From the NCBI RefSeq assembly GCF_017696015.1, contig NZ_JAAORL010000001.1, positions 434,001-498,000 on the forward strand: 64,000 nucleotides of DNA, written 5' to 3'. Shown in pieces: positions 18,454-26,526 of this stretch. The first letter of the stretch is position 1, and every line of letters starts with the position of its first letter. The translations under genes and the position numbers were made by a program. The stretch is from Prochlorococcus marinus CUG1415 (GTDB taxonomy: Bacteria; Cyanobacteriota; Cyanobacteriia; PCC-6307; Cyanobiaceae). The notes under the pieces are model-generated. The model saw nothing but the letters and a program-made list of their open reading frames with translations. It was not told where the DNA came from and searched no databases.

Positions 18454-19882
18454 TCAGACATCTTTCAATCCGCGATATATCACTTTTACTCTCTGAGAAG
18501 AGTTCCCAACTTTGAACTAAATCTGGCCCACTGAGACAACCAAAAAAGGCCACTCTTAGTGATTTCATTAAAATCCCTTTTTTTACATTATGCCTTTTTG
18601 AGATTTCGTTTATTATTGCCTTTGCTTTCTCTTGGTCTAGTTTTACAGTATTTTGATGTATTAAATAATTTAAGATAAGTTTGAGAGATGCTTTACTATC
18701 CTTGTTTTCGAGAAAATCTTGACCCTCTTTTTCAATTGGAGGCAATAAAAAAAATGGTTTTGATTGATCAATGGCATCTTTTAAAACGGTCATTGAATCT
18801 CTAAGCAAAATTGCTAATTTTACAGCCCATTCTTGAGATGGTGGTTTCCAACTCATATCATCCCAATATCTCTGGATTATCTTACTTAACTTGATTAATT
18901 CCATTTTTTTTATGTATTGAGAATTAATCCAGTTGAGCTTTTCCCAATTAAATTTTGCTCCAGCTTTATTTATATCTGATAAGTCAAAAAATTTAGATAT
19001 CTCATCAAGTGAAAGTATTTCACCCTCTGAAGATTTTGGTGACCAACCTAAAAAGGCCATGTAGTTAGCTAACGCCTCAGGTAAATAGCCCATATCTCTA
19101 AATTCGTCGATTGAAGTAACACAATCTCTTTTAGATAATTTTTTCCCTTCGCTATTCAGTATTAGAGGTGTATGTGAGAAAATTGGCAATTTAAAATCTA
19201 ATGCTTTATAAATCAATATTTGTTTTGCAGTATTAGAGATGTGGTCTTCCCCCCTTACGACATGAGTAATATTCATAAAATTATCATCAACTACCACTGC
19301 AAGATTATATAGAGGATCTCCAATCTCATATCCCAAAGACCTTCTGGACAAAACTAAATCACCACCCAAGTCCTTTCCTTGCCATTTGATTTCACCTCTT
19401 ATTTGATCTACCCATGTGATTTTTATGTTTTCATCAATCTTAAACCTTATTACCGAAGTTTTGCCTTGGGATATAAATGTTTCTATATCTGCTTTTGAAA
19501 GATTTCTGTGTCTATTATCATGTTTAGGAGGTAATCCTTTCTTTTTTTGTTCTTCTCTTAGTTCGGAAATCTCATTTTCTGTAGTGAAGCATCTATATGC
19601 AGCTCCACATTCTAGTAGCTTTTTGATGTAGTTTTTGTGGATCGAAATTCTGTCACTTTGCTTTACAGGTTCTTCATCCCATTTAAGCCCAAGCCATTTC
19701 AAGCCTTCTAATATATTTGTTGTGTACTCAGACTTAGATCGAAGAAAATCTGTATCTTCTATTCTGATAAGAAATTTACCACCAATTTTTTGGGCATATA
19801 ACCAGTTGAATAATGCTGTCCTAGCTGTACCAATATGAAATAAACCTGTTGGACTTGGGGCTAATCTTAAACGTTTTTCCAA
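18443..19882 (-). CDS. gltX: glutamyl-tRNA synthetase
   Basis: GltX charges tRNA-Glu. In cyanobacteria the product also feeds the C5 pathway to haem and chlorophyll, where GSA aminomutase (hemL, here at 26527-27828) acts two steps later. The 479-aa class I synthetase has the HIGH-type motif FHIGTARTALFNW near residues 15-27 and the KMSKS-type loop KKLSKRD near 245. No GlnRS-like extension is seen, so it may charge tRNA-Gln too for amidation. It ends over the antiporter gene; tRNA-Asp lies 19 bp upstream on the same strand. Confidence 0.97.
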   Translation of the reverse strand: MEKRLRLAPSPTGLFHIGTARTALFNWLYAQKIGGKFLIRIEDTDFLRSKSEYTTNILEGLKWLGLKWDEEPVKQSDRISIHKNYIKKLLECGAAYRCFTTENEISELREEQKKKGLPPKHDNRHRNLSKADIETFISQGKTSVIRFKIDENIKITWVDQIRGEIKWQGKDLGGDLVLSRRSLGYEIGDPLYNLAVVVDDNFMNITHVVRGEDHISNTAKQILIYKALDFKLPIFSHTPLILNSEGKKLSKRDCVTSIDEFRDMGYLPEALANYMAFLGWSPKSSEGEILSLDEISKFFDLSDINKAGAKFNWEKLNWINSQYIKKMELIKLSKIIQRYWDDMSWKPPSQEWAVKLAILLRDSMTVLKDAIDQSKPFFLLPPIEKEGQDFLENKDSKASLKLILNYLIHQNTVKLDQEKAKAIINEISKRHNVKKGILMKSLRVAFFGCLSGPDLVQSWELFSESKSDISRIERCLITD

Positions 19883-19901
19883 ATTTTTTTAGAAAAAAAA
19901 A

Positions 19902-19975
19902 CGGGACCGACGGGATTCGAACCCGCAACTTCCGCCGTGACAGGGCGGTGCTCTAACCAGTTGAACTACGGTCCC
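19902..19975 (-). tRNA. trnD: tRNA-Asp (GTC)
   Basis: The minus strand folds as a 74-nt cloverleaf. The acceptor stem GGGACCG pairs with CGGTCCC, followed by discriminator G at 19902. The anticodon stem CCGCC/GGCGG encloses the loop CTGTCAC with anticodon GTC, and the T arm contains GGTTCGAACCC-type sequence. CCA is not encoded. It lies between gltX and the 64-aa hyper-conserved protein gene. Confidence 0.97.
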
Positions 19976-19983
19976 AGAGTTGT

Positions 19984-20005
19984 AGTTCTAAATTTAATTA
20001 GAACT
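19984..20005. repeat. 8-bp perfect inverted repeat upstream of tRNA-Asp
   Basis: AGTTCTAA (19984-19991) and TTAGAACT (19998-20005) flank a 6-nt loop. On the minus strand it follows the 20126-20320 gene and precedes the tRNA. There is no U-run, so it may be a processing or weak termination hairpin. Confidence 0.4.
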
Positions 20006-20125
20006 TCATTCTTAAAATTATCAGATCATAATACTTAATTAATATTGTTGTAATAAAAAAAATTTATTAATTTGAGAATTTAAAGAAATAGTTAGTTTAG
20101 TTCCATCTAAATATTAAAGAAATAT

Positions 20126-20320
20126 TTATTTTTGAGGTCGAAAGCCAGCAGGTTCTATCAATCTAACTTGATTGCCTCTGGCGGTAAATTCTCTGCCTTG
20201 GTCACTTTGTACAACAACTCTTCCACCAGATTTAACTCTGATGACTCTTGCACGAACCCATCCTAAAGCTGCTGATTCGAGGACTTTAACTACGTCCCCT
20301 GGTTGAAGATCTAACTCCAT
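20126..20320 (-). CDS. Prochlorococcus/Synechococcus hyper-conserved small protein (SH3-like)
   Basis: A 64-aa basic protein beginning MELDLQPGDVVKVLESAALG and rich in Val, Arg and Gly, with the alternating pattern of a small beta barrel. I recognise it from memory as the protein reported to be identical in amino-acid sequence across Prochlorococcus and marine Synechococcus, and proposed to associate with ribosomes or nucleic acid. The gene is about 45% G+C by hand count, far above its flanks, as expected if the protein resists AT drift. It sits between tRNA-Asp and tRNA-Trp and close to rplS, which supports a translation link. The exact biochemical role is not visible from sequence. Confidence 0.88.
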   Translation of the reverse strand: MELDLQPGDVVKVLESAALGWVRARVIRVKSGGRVVVQSDQGREFTARGNQVRLIEPAGFRPQK

Positions 20321-20355
20321 CTTATGAAAAAATGATTTACATAATGTTGATCAAA

Positions 20356-20428
20356 CGCGTCGTGGAGGACTTGAACCCCCGACATCAGGTTTTGGAGACC
20401 TGCGTTCTACCAACTGAACTAACGACGC
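20356..20428 (-). tRNA. trnW: tRNA-Trp (CCA)
   Basis: A 73-nt cloverleaf on the minus strand. The acceptor GCGTCGT pairs with ACGACGC and the discriminator is G at 20356. The anticodon stem CAGGT/ACCTG holds a loop with anticodon CCA. The D arm has AGTTCAGTTGGTAGAAC. The 3' CCA is not encoded. It lies between rplS and the hyper-conserved protein gene. Confidence 0.97.
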
Positions 20429-20481
20429 ATCTTAATGATTATAAGCGTCTTTGTGACCAATAAGATTGTTACTTTACAACT

Positions 20482-20952
20482 TTATCGATCAAAGCGTTGT
20501 TTTACGCGAGTAGCTTTTCCTACTCTATCTCTTAAATAGAATAACTTAGCTCTTCTTACTTTACCTCTACGTTCAACTTTTAGAGAGGCAACTTGTGGAC
20601 TATGTAGCATAAATACTCTCTCAACCCCTATGCCTTGGAAAATTCTTCTTACTGTAATTGTCTGGTTAAGGCCCCCATGCCTTTTTGCTATGACAACGCC
20701 TTCGTAAGGTTGAACTCTTTCTTTGTTACCTTCTGTAATTTTCACGCCAACCTTAACAGTGTCTCCAACATAAATTTCAGGTAATTCTTTTTTTAATTGT
20801 TCATTTTCAAATTCCTCAATAACATTGTAAAAGCTTATTTTTTTTGTAGTTTTAGAAACCACTTTTTTATCTTTAAGTTCAACTGCTACATCAATTGATT
20901 CATCATTTTTGATGGTGGTTTCTAACTCATTTTCTTTTTTCTCTTTAGCCAT
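20482..20952 (-). CDS. rplS: 50S ribosomal protein L19 with N-terminal extension
   Basis: L19 sits at the 30S-50S interface. The conserved core starts near residue 42 ([16 protein letters not shown]) and includes [15 protein letters not shown], the [19 protein letters not shown] region and the C-terminal [19 protein letters not shown]. Total length is 156 aa against about 115-120 in most bacteria. The extra 40 or so residues at the N-terminus are charged and low-complexity (Lys, Glu, Asp). It heads the leftward run with tRNA-Trp, the hyper-conserved protein gene and tRNA-Asp. Confidence 0.95.
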   Translation of the reverse strand: MAKEKKENELETTIKNDESIDVAVELKDKKVVSKTTKKISFYNVIEEFENEQLKKELPEIYVGDTVKVGVKITEGNKERVQPYEGVVIAKRHGGLNQTITVRRIFQGIGVERVFMLHSPQVASLKVERRGKVRRAKLFYLRDRVGKATRVKQRFDR

Positions 20953-20984
20953 TTTGGTCTTTTTTATCCTACAAGTTTAATATC

Positions 20985-21293
20985 TTAACCCTTTGACTCG
21001 CCTTTAGTAACCTTTTTGCTAAATGAAATTGTTTTTGAAAACATTTGGAATCCCGTTATGAGCATCCATAAAACTCCGAGGGAATTTAACAATACATATA
21101 TTAATTCTCCATTATTTCCAAGCCATTCGCCCTCATGGAGGGACATTAACCAATGAACTTGGTCTCTAGAGTAACCTAATAAATCTTTTGAAACCCTGTA
21201 TAGTAGACCAGTGATGGAAGAAATAAATAATGGAAGAAACATCCAAGGCGCCAAAGCTTTATGAAATTGCCTAGAATTAGAGAAAAATTTCAT
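20985..21293 (-). CDS. small two-helix membrane protein, PepSY-TM-like
   Basis: A 102-aa protein with hydrophobic segments at about residues 16-34 and 63-83 joined by a polar loop holding HWLMSLHEGEWLG. The arrangement (a His before helix 1, HxxxxLHEG in the loop) recalls the PepSY-associated TM family, some of which bind haem or reduce iron, but it is too short for a confident call. It lies 32 bp upstream of rplS on the same strand and is divergent from map. Confidence 0.65.
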   Translation of the reverse strand: MKFFSNSRQFHKALAPWMFLPLFISSITGLLYRVSKDLLGYSRDQVHWLMSLHEGEWLGNNGELIYVLLNSLGVLWMLITGFQMFSKTISFSKKVTKGESKG

Positions 21294-21384
21294 TCCTGTT
21301 TCCCATTGTCATTGATAGATTTAAGATAGCCAAGTTCATAATGGCTATTTTGATGATATTTACTTATTAGCATTATTTATTCCA

Positions 21385-22224
21385 ATGAAACATTTTGCAG
21401 ATCTTTTATTAAATAAAAATAATTCCCAAACTAATGATCAAGTGCCCTTTATTCAGAGGAGCAGAGGAATTGAAATAAAGTCTGCTCGTGAAATAAATCT
21501 GATGAAAAAATCTAGCAGGATAGTGGCAACTGTTCTGAGGGAAATTAATGACTTAATTAAACCGGGAATGAGTACAAAAGATTTAGATGATTTTGCAGAG
21601 AAGAGGATAAAAAGTTTTGGAGCTGTGCCAAGTTTTAAAGGCTACCATGGTTTCCCCGCAAGTATTTGTTCTAGTATTAATAATGAGGTTGTTCATGGAA
21701 TACCAAGTAAAAAGAAAATAATTAAAAATGGTGATCTAGTGAAAATTGATACAGGAGCATATTTAGATGGCTTCCACGGTGATAGTTGTATATCAATATC
21801 TGTAGGAGAGGTTAGTTCAAAGGCTCAAAGTCTTAGTGATGTAGCATTTAAAGCTCTTTATGCCGGGCTTTCGAAAATTAAAGCAGGTAATAACTTGCTC
21901 GATGTCGCTGGAGCAATTGAAGACATTGTGAAAGAAAATGGGTTTAGTGTCGTTGAAGACTATACAGGCCATGGCGTTGGAAGAAATCTTCACGAAGAAC
22001 CCTCTGTATTTAATTTTCGGACTAAAGAATTACCCAATGTAGTATTACGTGAGGGAATGACATTAGCTGTAGAACCTATTGTTAACGAAGGAAGTAAATA
22101 TTGTAAAACATTAAATGATAGATGGACCGTCATAACAAAAGACGGAAAATTATCTGCGCAATGGGAACACACAATAGTTGTTTTAAAAGATGGGATTGAA
22201 ATATTGACAGATAGAGACTTTTAG
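21385..22224 (+). CDS. map: methionine aminopeptidase, type I
   Basis: Removes the initiator Met from nascent proteins. The 279-aa protein has an N-terminal extension of about 35 residues before the pita-bread fold that begins [14 protein letters not shown]. The metal ligands are present: Asp in [15 protein letters not shown] (two Asp), His in [17 protein letters not shown], Glu in [10 protein letters not shown] and Glu in [10 protein letters not shown]. It is divergent from the two-helix membrane gene. Its placement near rplS adds to the translation cluster. Confidence 0.96.
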   Translation: MKHFADLLLNKNNSQTNDQVPFIQRSRGIEIKSAREINLMKKSSRIVATVLREINDLIKPGMSTKDLDDFAEKRIKSFGAVPSFKGYHGFPASICSSINNEVVHGIPSKKKIIKNGDLVKIDTGAYLDGFHGDSCISISVGEVSSKAQSLSDVAFKALYAGLSKIKAGNNLLDVAGAIEDIVKENGFSVVEDYTGHGVGRNLHEEPSVFNFRTKELPNVVLREGMTLAVEPIVNEGSKYCKTLNDRWTVITKDGKLSAQWEHTIVVLKDGIEILTDRDF

Positions 22225-22230
22225 CTACTC

Positions 22231-22947
22231 TTATTTGTATTTATAGATAATTTGGCAATATATAAAGTTAAAAAATTCTTTAATGGGGAAAAGTAGGTAA
22301 GATAATGGGTTTGGACTAATTATTATTAAATAACTTTTTGAATTAGCTAAATCATAAATCTTCTTAGAGATAAATTTTGGACTCATAATTCCAATAGGAT
22401 TTAGTTCTGATTTGAAAGGTCCTAGGATGATTTTCTTTATAATTAATTTTTTCTTAGTATCTTTGTTTAAAAGATTTTTTTTGAAAGAAACTAATTGACC
22501 AATCAGGGATTTACTAATCTCATATGATGGATTTAAGGCTGGTAAAATTTCTGCTTCAGATGTGTTTATCCAAATTTCTTTTTTTATTTGTGACTCATTT
22601 TTTAAAGCAATATCTTCAAATAAATTTAAAAATTTGAATTGGCTTAATGCATTTATTTCTATGGAGTTTTCATAATTGGCATTTTCTCTGCTTAAATCAT
22701 AGATACCGTGGTTCAAAATTAAAATATCTATTTTTTCTAAATGCTTTTGTAATATCGATTCATTCCCGCATTCCCATTTAATCCATTCATTAGGAGATTC
22801 AAGATTTATTACATAATCAGTTTTACTATGAGTAAATCCAATCACTTTATATCCTTTCTGTCGAAACAACTTTGTTAATTCTTTCCCAAGCGCGCCGGAA
22901 GCTCCAGTAATCCCAATAGTTTTTTTGTTTTTGATTGGATTTATCAT
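22231..22947 (-). CDS. short-chain dehydrogenase-like protein, degenerate SDR
   Basis: A 238-aa NAD(P)-binding protein with the Rossmann motif GITGASGALGKEL near residues 12-24 and LNHGIYDLS in the NNAG position. INTSEAEI replaces the usual SSVAG strand, and SYEISKSLIGQLV is in the YxxxK position (Tyr and Lys kept). It is more divergent than FabG and the C-terminal part is AT-driven (IYCQIIYKYK). Substrate unknown. It is convergent with map, 6 bp away, and divergent from the BioD-like gene. Confidence 0.75.
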   Translation of the reverse strand: MINPIKNKKTIGITGASGALGKELTKLFRQKGYKVIGFTHSKTDYVINLESPNEWIKWECGNESILQKHLEKIDILILNHGIYDLSRENANYENSIEINALSQFKFLNLFEDIALKNESQIKKEIWINTSEAEILPALNPSYEISKSLIGQLVSFKKNLLNKDTKKKLIIKKIILGPFKSELNPIGIMSPKFISKKIYDLANSKSYLIIISPNPLSYLLFPIKEFFNFIYCQIIYKYK

Positions 22948-22998
22948 TTTGTTTGATTTTGATTAAATACCAAAGAACTAAAATAAATTTACCTAAAA

Positions 22999-23048
22999 AA
23001 ATATTTGTTTACTTATTTGATTAAAACTCATAAATAAATATTTGTTTA
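22999..23048. repeat. 13-bp direct repeat in a divergent intergenic region
   Basis: AAATATTTGTTTA occurs at 22999-23011 and again at 23036-23048, 37 bp apart start to start, between the divergent SDR gene and the BioD-like gene. It may be a regulator site pair, but the sequence is AT-rich and could be chance. Confidence 0.3.
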
Positions 23049-23099
23049 GTTCGAAAAAAAATATTATCTTGAACCTATTGATAAACAATCTTACTAATT

Positions 23100-24209
23100 A
23101 TGAGTGATATATTATTAGTTGGTTCATGTGAGCCATTTAGTGGTAAGTCTGCATTGGTTCTTGGGATAGCAAAAAGACTCTTAAAGGAGGGAAAAAAAGT
23201 ACGTATAGGTAAACCTCTCGCAACATGTATAGAACTTACTAATGTACCTTCAATGTCTTATGAAGGATTAATAGATGATGATGTTAAGTTTATTGGATCA
23301 ACATTAAATATAGAAGAGGAGAATTTAATTTCTTCAGTAGGATTACTGGATAATATATCAGCTGAAAAAAGAATCTCAAATAAAGACTTGCTTCCAGGTA
23401 AAGGTTTTGATCAAATTGCGGAATTGGTTAACGATGATTTTGAAGGACTAAATATTTTAGAAGCGGCTGGAAGTCTTCATGAAGGAATGATTTATGGCTT
23501 AAGTCTCCCACAAATAGCTGAGAGTTTAGATGCGAAAGTCTTAATTGTGAATTTATGGGAAGATTGTAAAAGCGTAGATGCATTACTTGATGCAAAAAAA
23601 CAACTAGGAGATCATTTAGCTGGAGTGGTATTGAATGCAGTTTTGCCTCAAGAAGTAGAAAAAGTTAAAAATGAAATAATACCCTCTCTTAAAGATATGA
23701 ATATTGAAGTGTTTGGGGTAATGCCTAAATCACCACTGCTTAGAAGTGTCACCGTCGGTGAGCTTGTAAGAAGATTAGATGCTAAGGTAATTTGTTGCCC
23801 TGAAAAAGATCAATTACTTGTTGAGACATTAAGTATTGGTGCAATGGGTGTAAATTCTGCAATGGAATTCTTCAGAAGAAGACGAAATATGGCTGTAGTT
23901 ACTGGCGCTGACAGAACTGATATCCAACTTGCAGCCTTGGAAGCTTCGACTCAATGCCTTATTTTAACTGGTTTGGGAGAACCTTTGTCACAATTGATTC
24001 ATAGAGCGGAGGAATTGGAGGTGCCAATCTTAAAAGTCGAATTAGACACTCTTGCTTCCGTAGAAATTATTGAACAAGCTTTTGGTCATGTAAGAATACA
24101 TGAATCAATTAAAGCTTCTTATGCTTTTCAATTGGTTCGGGAGCACGTAAATCTAAAAAGAATTCTAGAAAAGATTGATTTTCCCTGCAATTTTTCAGAT
24201 AAATGCTAA
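23100..24209 (+). CDS. BioD-like P-loop ATPase fused to a DRTGG domain
   Basis: A 369-aa protein resembling the N-terminal part of phosphotransacetylase. Residues 1-210 form a dethiobiotin-synthetase-like P-loop domain with GSCEPFSGKSALVLGIAKRL near residue 8-27 and EAAGSLHEGMIYGLSLPQI near 120. Residues from about 215 form a DRTGG domain containing VTGADRTDIQLAAL. No acetyl-phosphate transferase catalytic domain follows, so it is probably regulatory or acts on an unknown carboxylate. A DprA-like gene follows closely. Called 'phosphotransacetylase family' by convention only. Confidence 0.8.
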   Translation: MSDILLVGSCEPFSGKSALVLGIAKRLLKEGKKVRIGKPLATCIELTNVPSMSYEGLIDDDVKFIGSTLNIEEENLISSVGLLDNISAEKRISNKDLLPGKGFDQIAELVNDDFEGLNILEAAGSLHEGMIYGLSLPQIAESLDAKVLIVNLWEDCKSVDALLDAKKQLGDHLAGVVLNAVLPQEVEKVKNEIIPSLKDMNIEVFGVMPKSPLLRSVTVGELVRRLDAKVICCPEKDQLLVETLSIGAMGVNSAMEFFRRRRNMAVVTGADRTDIQLAALEASTQCLILTGLGEPLSQLIHRAEELEVPILKVELDTLASVEIIEQAFGHVRIHESIKASYAFQLVREHVNLKRILEKIDFPCNFSDKC

Positions 24210-24234
24210 TTTCAAATATAGGAACAATTTTATT

Positions 24235-24747
24235 TTGAGTCGCTCTTTAGATCTACCAGCAACCCAAGGTGTTGATGCCTTGGCCCAAGAACTCGCAAAA
24301 CTCCAAGATAATGGTAAAAGGAGGATTGCTTTTTTGGGCAGTAGACATGTACCAGTTGTTGATATCCACTTGATAGAGTTAATAGCAAGGTCGTTAGCAG
24401 AGGAGGGCCATAATATACTTACGTCTGGATCTCAAGGGGTCAATGCTGCTGTTATTCGAGCTGTATTAGATATAAATCCATCATTATTAACTGTTTTGTT
24501 GCCACAAAGCCTTGATAGACAATTACCCGAAACTAAGGACCAACTTGAAAGGGTTATACATTTGGTAGAAAAAAGTGACAATGATGAACTGCCTTTGCCA
24601 CTCGCAAGCAGCCTTTGTAATCAAGAAATTATTACTAGGTGTGATCAATTAATATGTTTTGCATTTCATGATAGTGAAACCTTACTAAATAGTTGTAGAT
24701 GCGCGGAAGAAATGGGAAAAGTGGTTAGTTTGTTATTTTTTGATTAG
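24235..24747 (+). CDS. DprA/LOG-like Rossmann protein, unknown role
   Basis: From TTG 24235 the product is 170 aa, beginning MSRSLDLPATQGVDALA. A frame from 24175 would overlap the previous gene and begin with atypical residues, so I reject it. The core has RRIAFLGSRHVPVVD, then ILTSGSQGVNAAVIRAVL, a DprA-type nucleotide-binding pattern (GSR ... SGxxxGxxAA). It lacks the other DprA domains, so calling it a recombination mediator is doubtful. It follows the BioD-like/DRTGG gene by 25 bp and is probably in the same operon, suggesting a joint function. Confidence 0.75.
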   Translation: MSRSLDLPATQGVDALAQELAKLQDNGKRRIAFLGSRHVPVVDIHLIELIARSLAEEGHNILTSGSQGVNAAVIRAVLDINPSLLTVLLPQSLDRQLPETKDQLERVIHLVEKSDNDELPLPLASSLCNQEIITRCDQLICFAFHDSETLLNSCRCAEEMGKVVSLLFFD

Positions 24748-24814
24748 ATTAATCTATTTTCACTTTTAATAATCTAATTTATGTTAAAAATAATCTTGTG
24801 TTTAAAAATTTAAG

Positions 24815-25312
24815 ATGGCAGAAAGTTTTTCATTTGATGTAGTTTCTGATTTTGAGAGACAGGAACTGGTTAATACTTTGGATCAAGTAAAAAGGGAAAT
24901 TTCTCAGCGTTATGATCTGAAAGGGACAGATACGAAGGTTGATCTCGATAAAGAAAATATTTTTTTAACAACTAATAGTGAACTTACCTTAAATGCTGTA
25001 AATGACATAATTAGGCAAAAGGCTATAAAAAGAAACTTATCTTTAAAAATTTTTGACTACGGTGAAATTGAAATAGTTAGTGGTAATAAAGTGAGGCAGA
25101 CAATTCTATTGAAACAAGGTATTAAACAAGAAATAGCAAAAAAAATTAGTAAAAATATAAGAGATCAAATAAAAAAAATTAATGTTAGTATCAATGGAGA
25201 AACACTAAGAGTGTCGAGTAAGAGCAAAAATGATCTTCAATTAGCAATTAAACTTGTTAGAGACTTGGAAGAGTCTTTGAACATTCCTCTAAAAGCTAAT
25301 AACTTTAGATAA
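24815..25312 (+). CDS. YajQ-family nucleotide-binding protein
   Basis: A 165-aa protein of the UPF0234/YajQ family, made of two ferredoxin-like domains. Typical features are the opening ESFSFDVVSDFERQELVNTL, SQRYDLKGTDTKVDL near residue 31 and VRQTILLKQGIKQEIAKKI in the middle. The C-terminal part has DLQLAIKLVRDLE. Some homologues bind cyclic-di-GMP, but others bind nucleotides or RNA; there is no GGDEF or EAL gene in this window to support a c-di-GMP role. Confidence 0.9.
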   Translation: MAESFSFDVVSDFERQELVNTLDQVKREISQRYDLKGTDTKVDLDKENIFLTTNSELTLNAVNDIIRQKAIKRNLSLKIFDYGEIEIVSGNKVRQTILLKQGIKQEIAKKISKNIRDQIKKINVSINGETLRVSSKSKNDLQLAIKLVRDLEESLNIPLKANNFR

Positions 25313-25338
25313 GATCTTTAATAAGATTATTAAAAAAT

Positions 25339-25545
25339 ATGGCTGATTCACCCGAATCTCTTGTTAAGAAATTGGTTATAAAGGTAAAAGAATATCCTCG
25401 TTTCTCCAAGGAAGAAATAGATAAATTTTGTTGGATGGCAGTCCATGAGTATAAGCATGGTGTTTTACCATCTGAATATGACATTAGAGAAATAGATGAG
25501 GACCTTTATTTACAACTTTTGCAAGAATTTAAAGCCAACATTTAA
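25339..25545 (+). CDS. small conserved acidic protein, unknown function
   Basis: A 68-aa soluble protein, mixed acidic and basic, containing KKLVIKVKEYPRFSKEEID, FCWMAVHEYKHGVLPSEYD and an acidic helix ending LQLLQEFKANI. No membrane segment and no known motif. It starts 26 bp after the yajQ-like gene and may be cotranscribed. Composition and good start context make it a likely gene; the family is not one I can name. Confidence 0.65.
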   Translation: MADSPESLVKKLVIKVKEYPRFSKEEIDKFCWMAVHEYKHGVLPSEYDIREIDEDLYLQLLQEFKANI

Positions 25546-25659
25546 TAAAAATAATTTTTACATTTATTTTTACAATTATTAAAAAAATATTTTAATTAAA
25601 CGCCTTATTAATGCACTAATTAATTTGATTAAATATGATTAACTAAAAGAAAAGATTTA

Positions 25660-26463
25660 ATGTCAACATCCTTTAAAAATGTTACTCCAGCTGGCCCTGG
25701 TGGGACAGCAACACTATTGATCGTATTATCTTTTACCGGTTTTCTTTTACTCACTCAATCTCTCTTTGTTGTTCCTTCTGGACAGGTTGCAGTAGTAACA
25801 ACATTAGGTAAAGTTAGCGGCCCTTCGAGAAGAGCGGGTTTGAACTTTAAACTCCCATTTATACAGTCTGTTTATCCATTTGATATTAAAACTCAAGTTC
25901 AACCTGAGAAATTTGAAACTTTAACTAAGGACCTCCAGGTTATTAGGGCTACAGCCACTGTTAAGTATTCAGTGAAGCCTAATGAAGCTGGAAGAATTTT
26001 TGCCACAATTGCTAGTAGAAATAGTGATGTTTATCAAAAAATTGTTCAGCCATCTTTACTAAAAGCTCTTAAATCAGTTTTTTCTCAATACGAGCTAGAA
26101 ACAATAGCTACGGAATTCGCAGTCATCTCTGAAAAAGTAGGAGATACAGTTTCTCAAGAACTAAATTCATTCGATTATGTAGATGTTAAAAGTTTAGATT
26201 TGACTGGATTGGAGATTGCTGAAGAATATAGAGCTGCTATTGAACAAAAGCAAATAGCGGGTCAACAACTATTAAGAGCGAAAACAGAAGTGGAGATTGC
26301 GGAACAAGAAGCACTGAGGTACGAAACACTAAACAGAAGCCTTGATGATCAGGTACTTTTCAAATTATTTCTCGACAAATGGGATGGTAGAACCCAAGTC
26401 GTTCCTGGCTTGCCTGGTTCAGAAGGTGGAACTCCTCCAGTAATAGTTGGAGGTAGAAGATAG
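25660..26463 (+). CDS. SPFH/band 7 (prohibitin-like) membrane protein
   Basis: A 267-aa protein with one N-terminal membrane helix at about residues 20-42 followed by an SPFH domain. Diagnostic parts are VPSGQVAVVTTLGKVSG, RAGLNFKLPFIQSVYPFDIKTQ and a C-terminal coiled coil from IAEEYRAAIEQKQIAGQQLLRAKTE-type helices. Prohibitin-type proteins form large rings that shape membranes or control FtsH proteases; cyanobacterial ones are linked to thylakoid quality control. The tail ends Gly/Pro-rich. It is convergent with hemL. Confidence 0.9.
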   Translation: MSTSFKNVTPAGPGGTATLLIVLSFTGFLLLTQSLFVVPSGQVAVVTTLGKVSGPSRRAGLNFKLPFIQSVYPFDIKTQVQPEKFETLTKDLQVIRATATVKYSVKPNEAGRIFATIASRNSDVYQKIVQPSLLKALKSVFSQYELETIATEFAVISEKVGDTVSQELNSFDYVDVKSLDLTGLEIAEEYRAAIEQKQIAGQQLLRAKTEVEIAEQEALRYETLNRSLDDQVLFKLFLDKWDGRTQVVPGLPGSEGGTPPVIVGGRR

Positions 26464-26526
26464 TTTTTAAATTTATCTTTTCTCAAATTAATTTATTTCT
26501 TTTCTTTTTGTCTTTAAACAAATATA

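Noticed and set aside
24175-24234. 20-codon N-terminal extension of the DprA-like gene
   Set aside because: It overlaps the preceding gene and begins with atypical residues; TTG at 24235 gives a sensible start with a clear gap.
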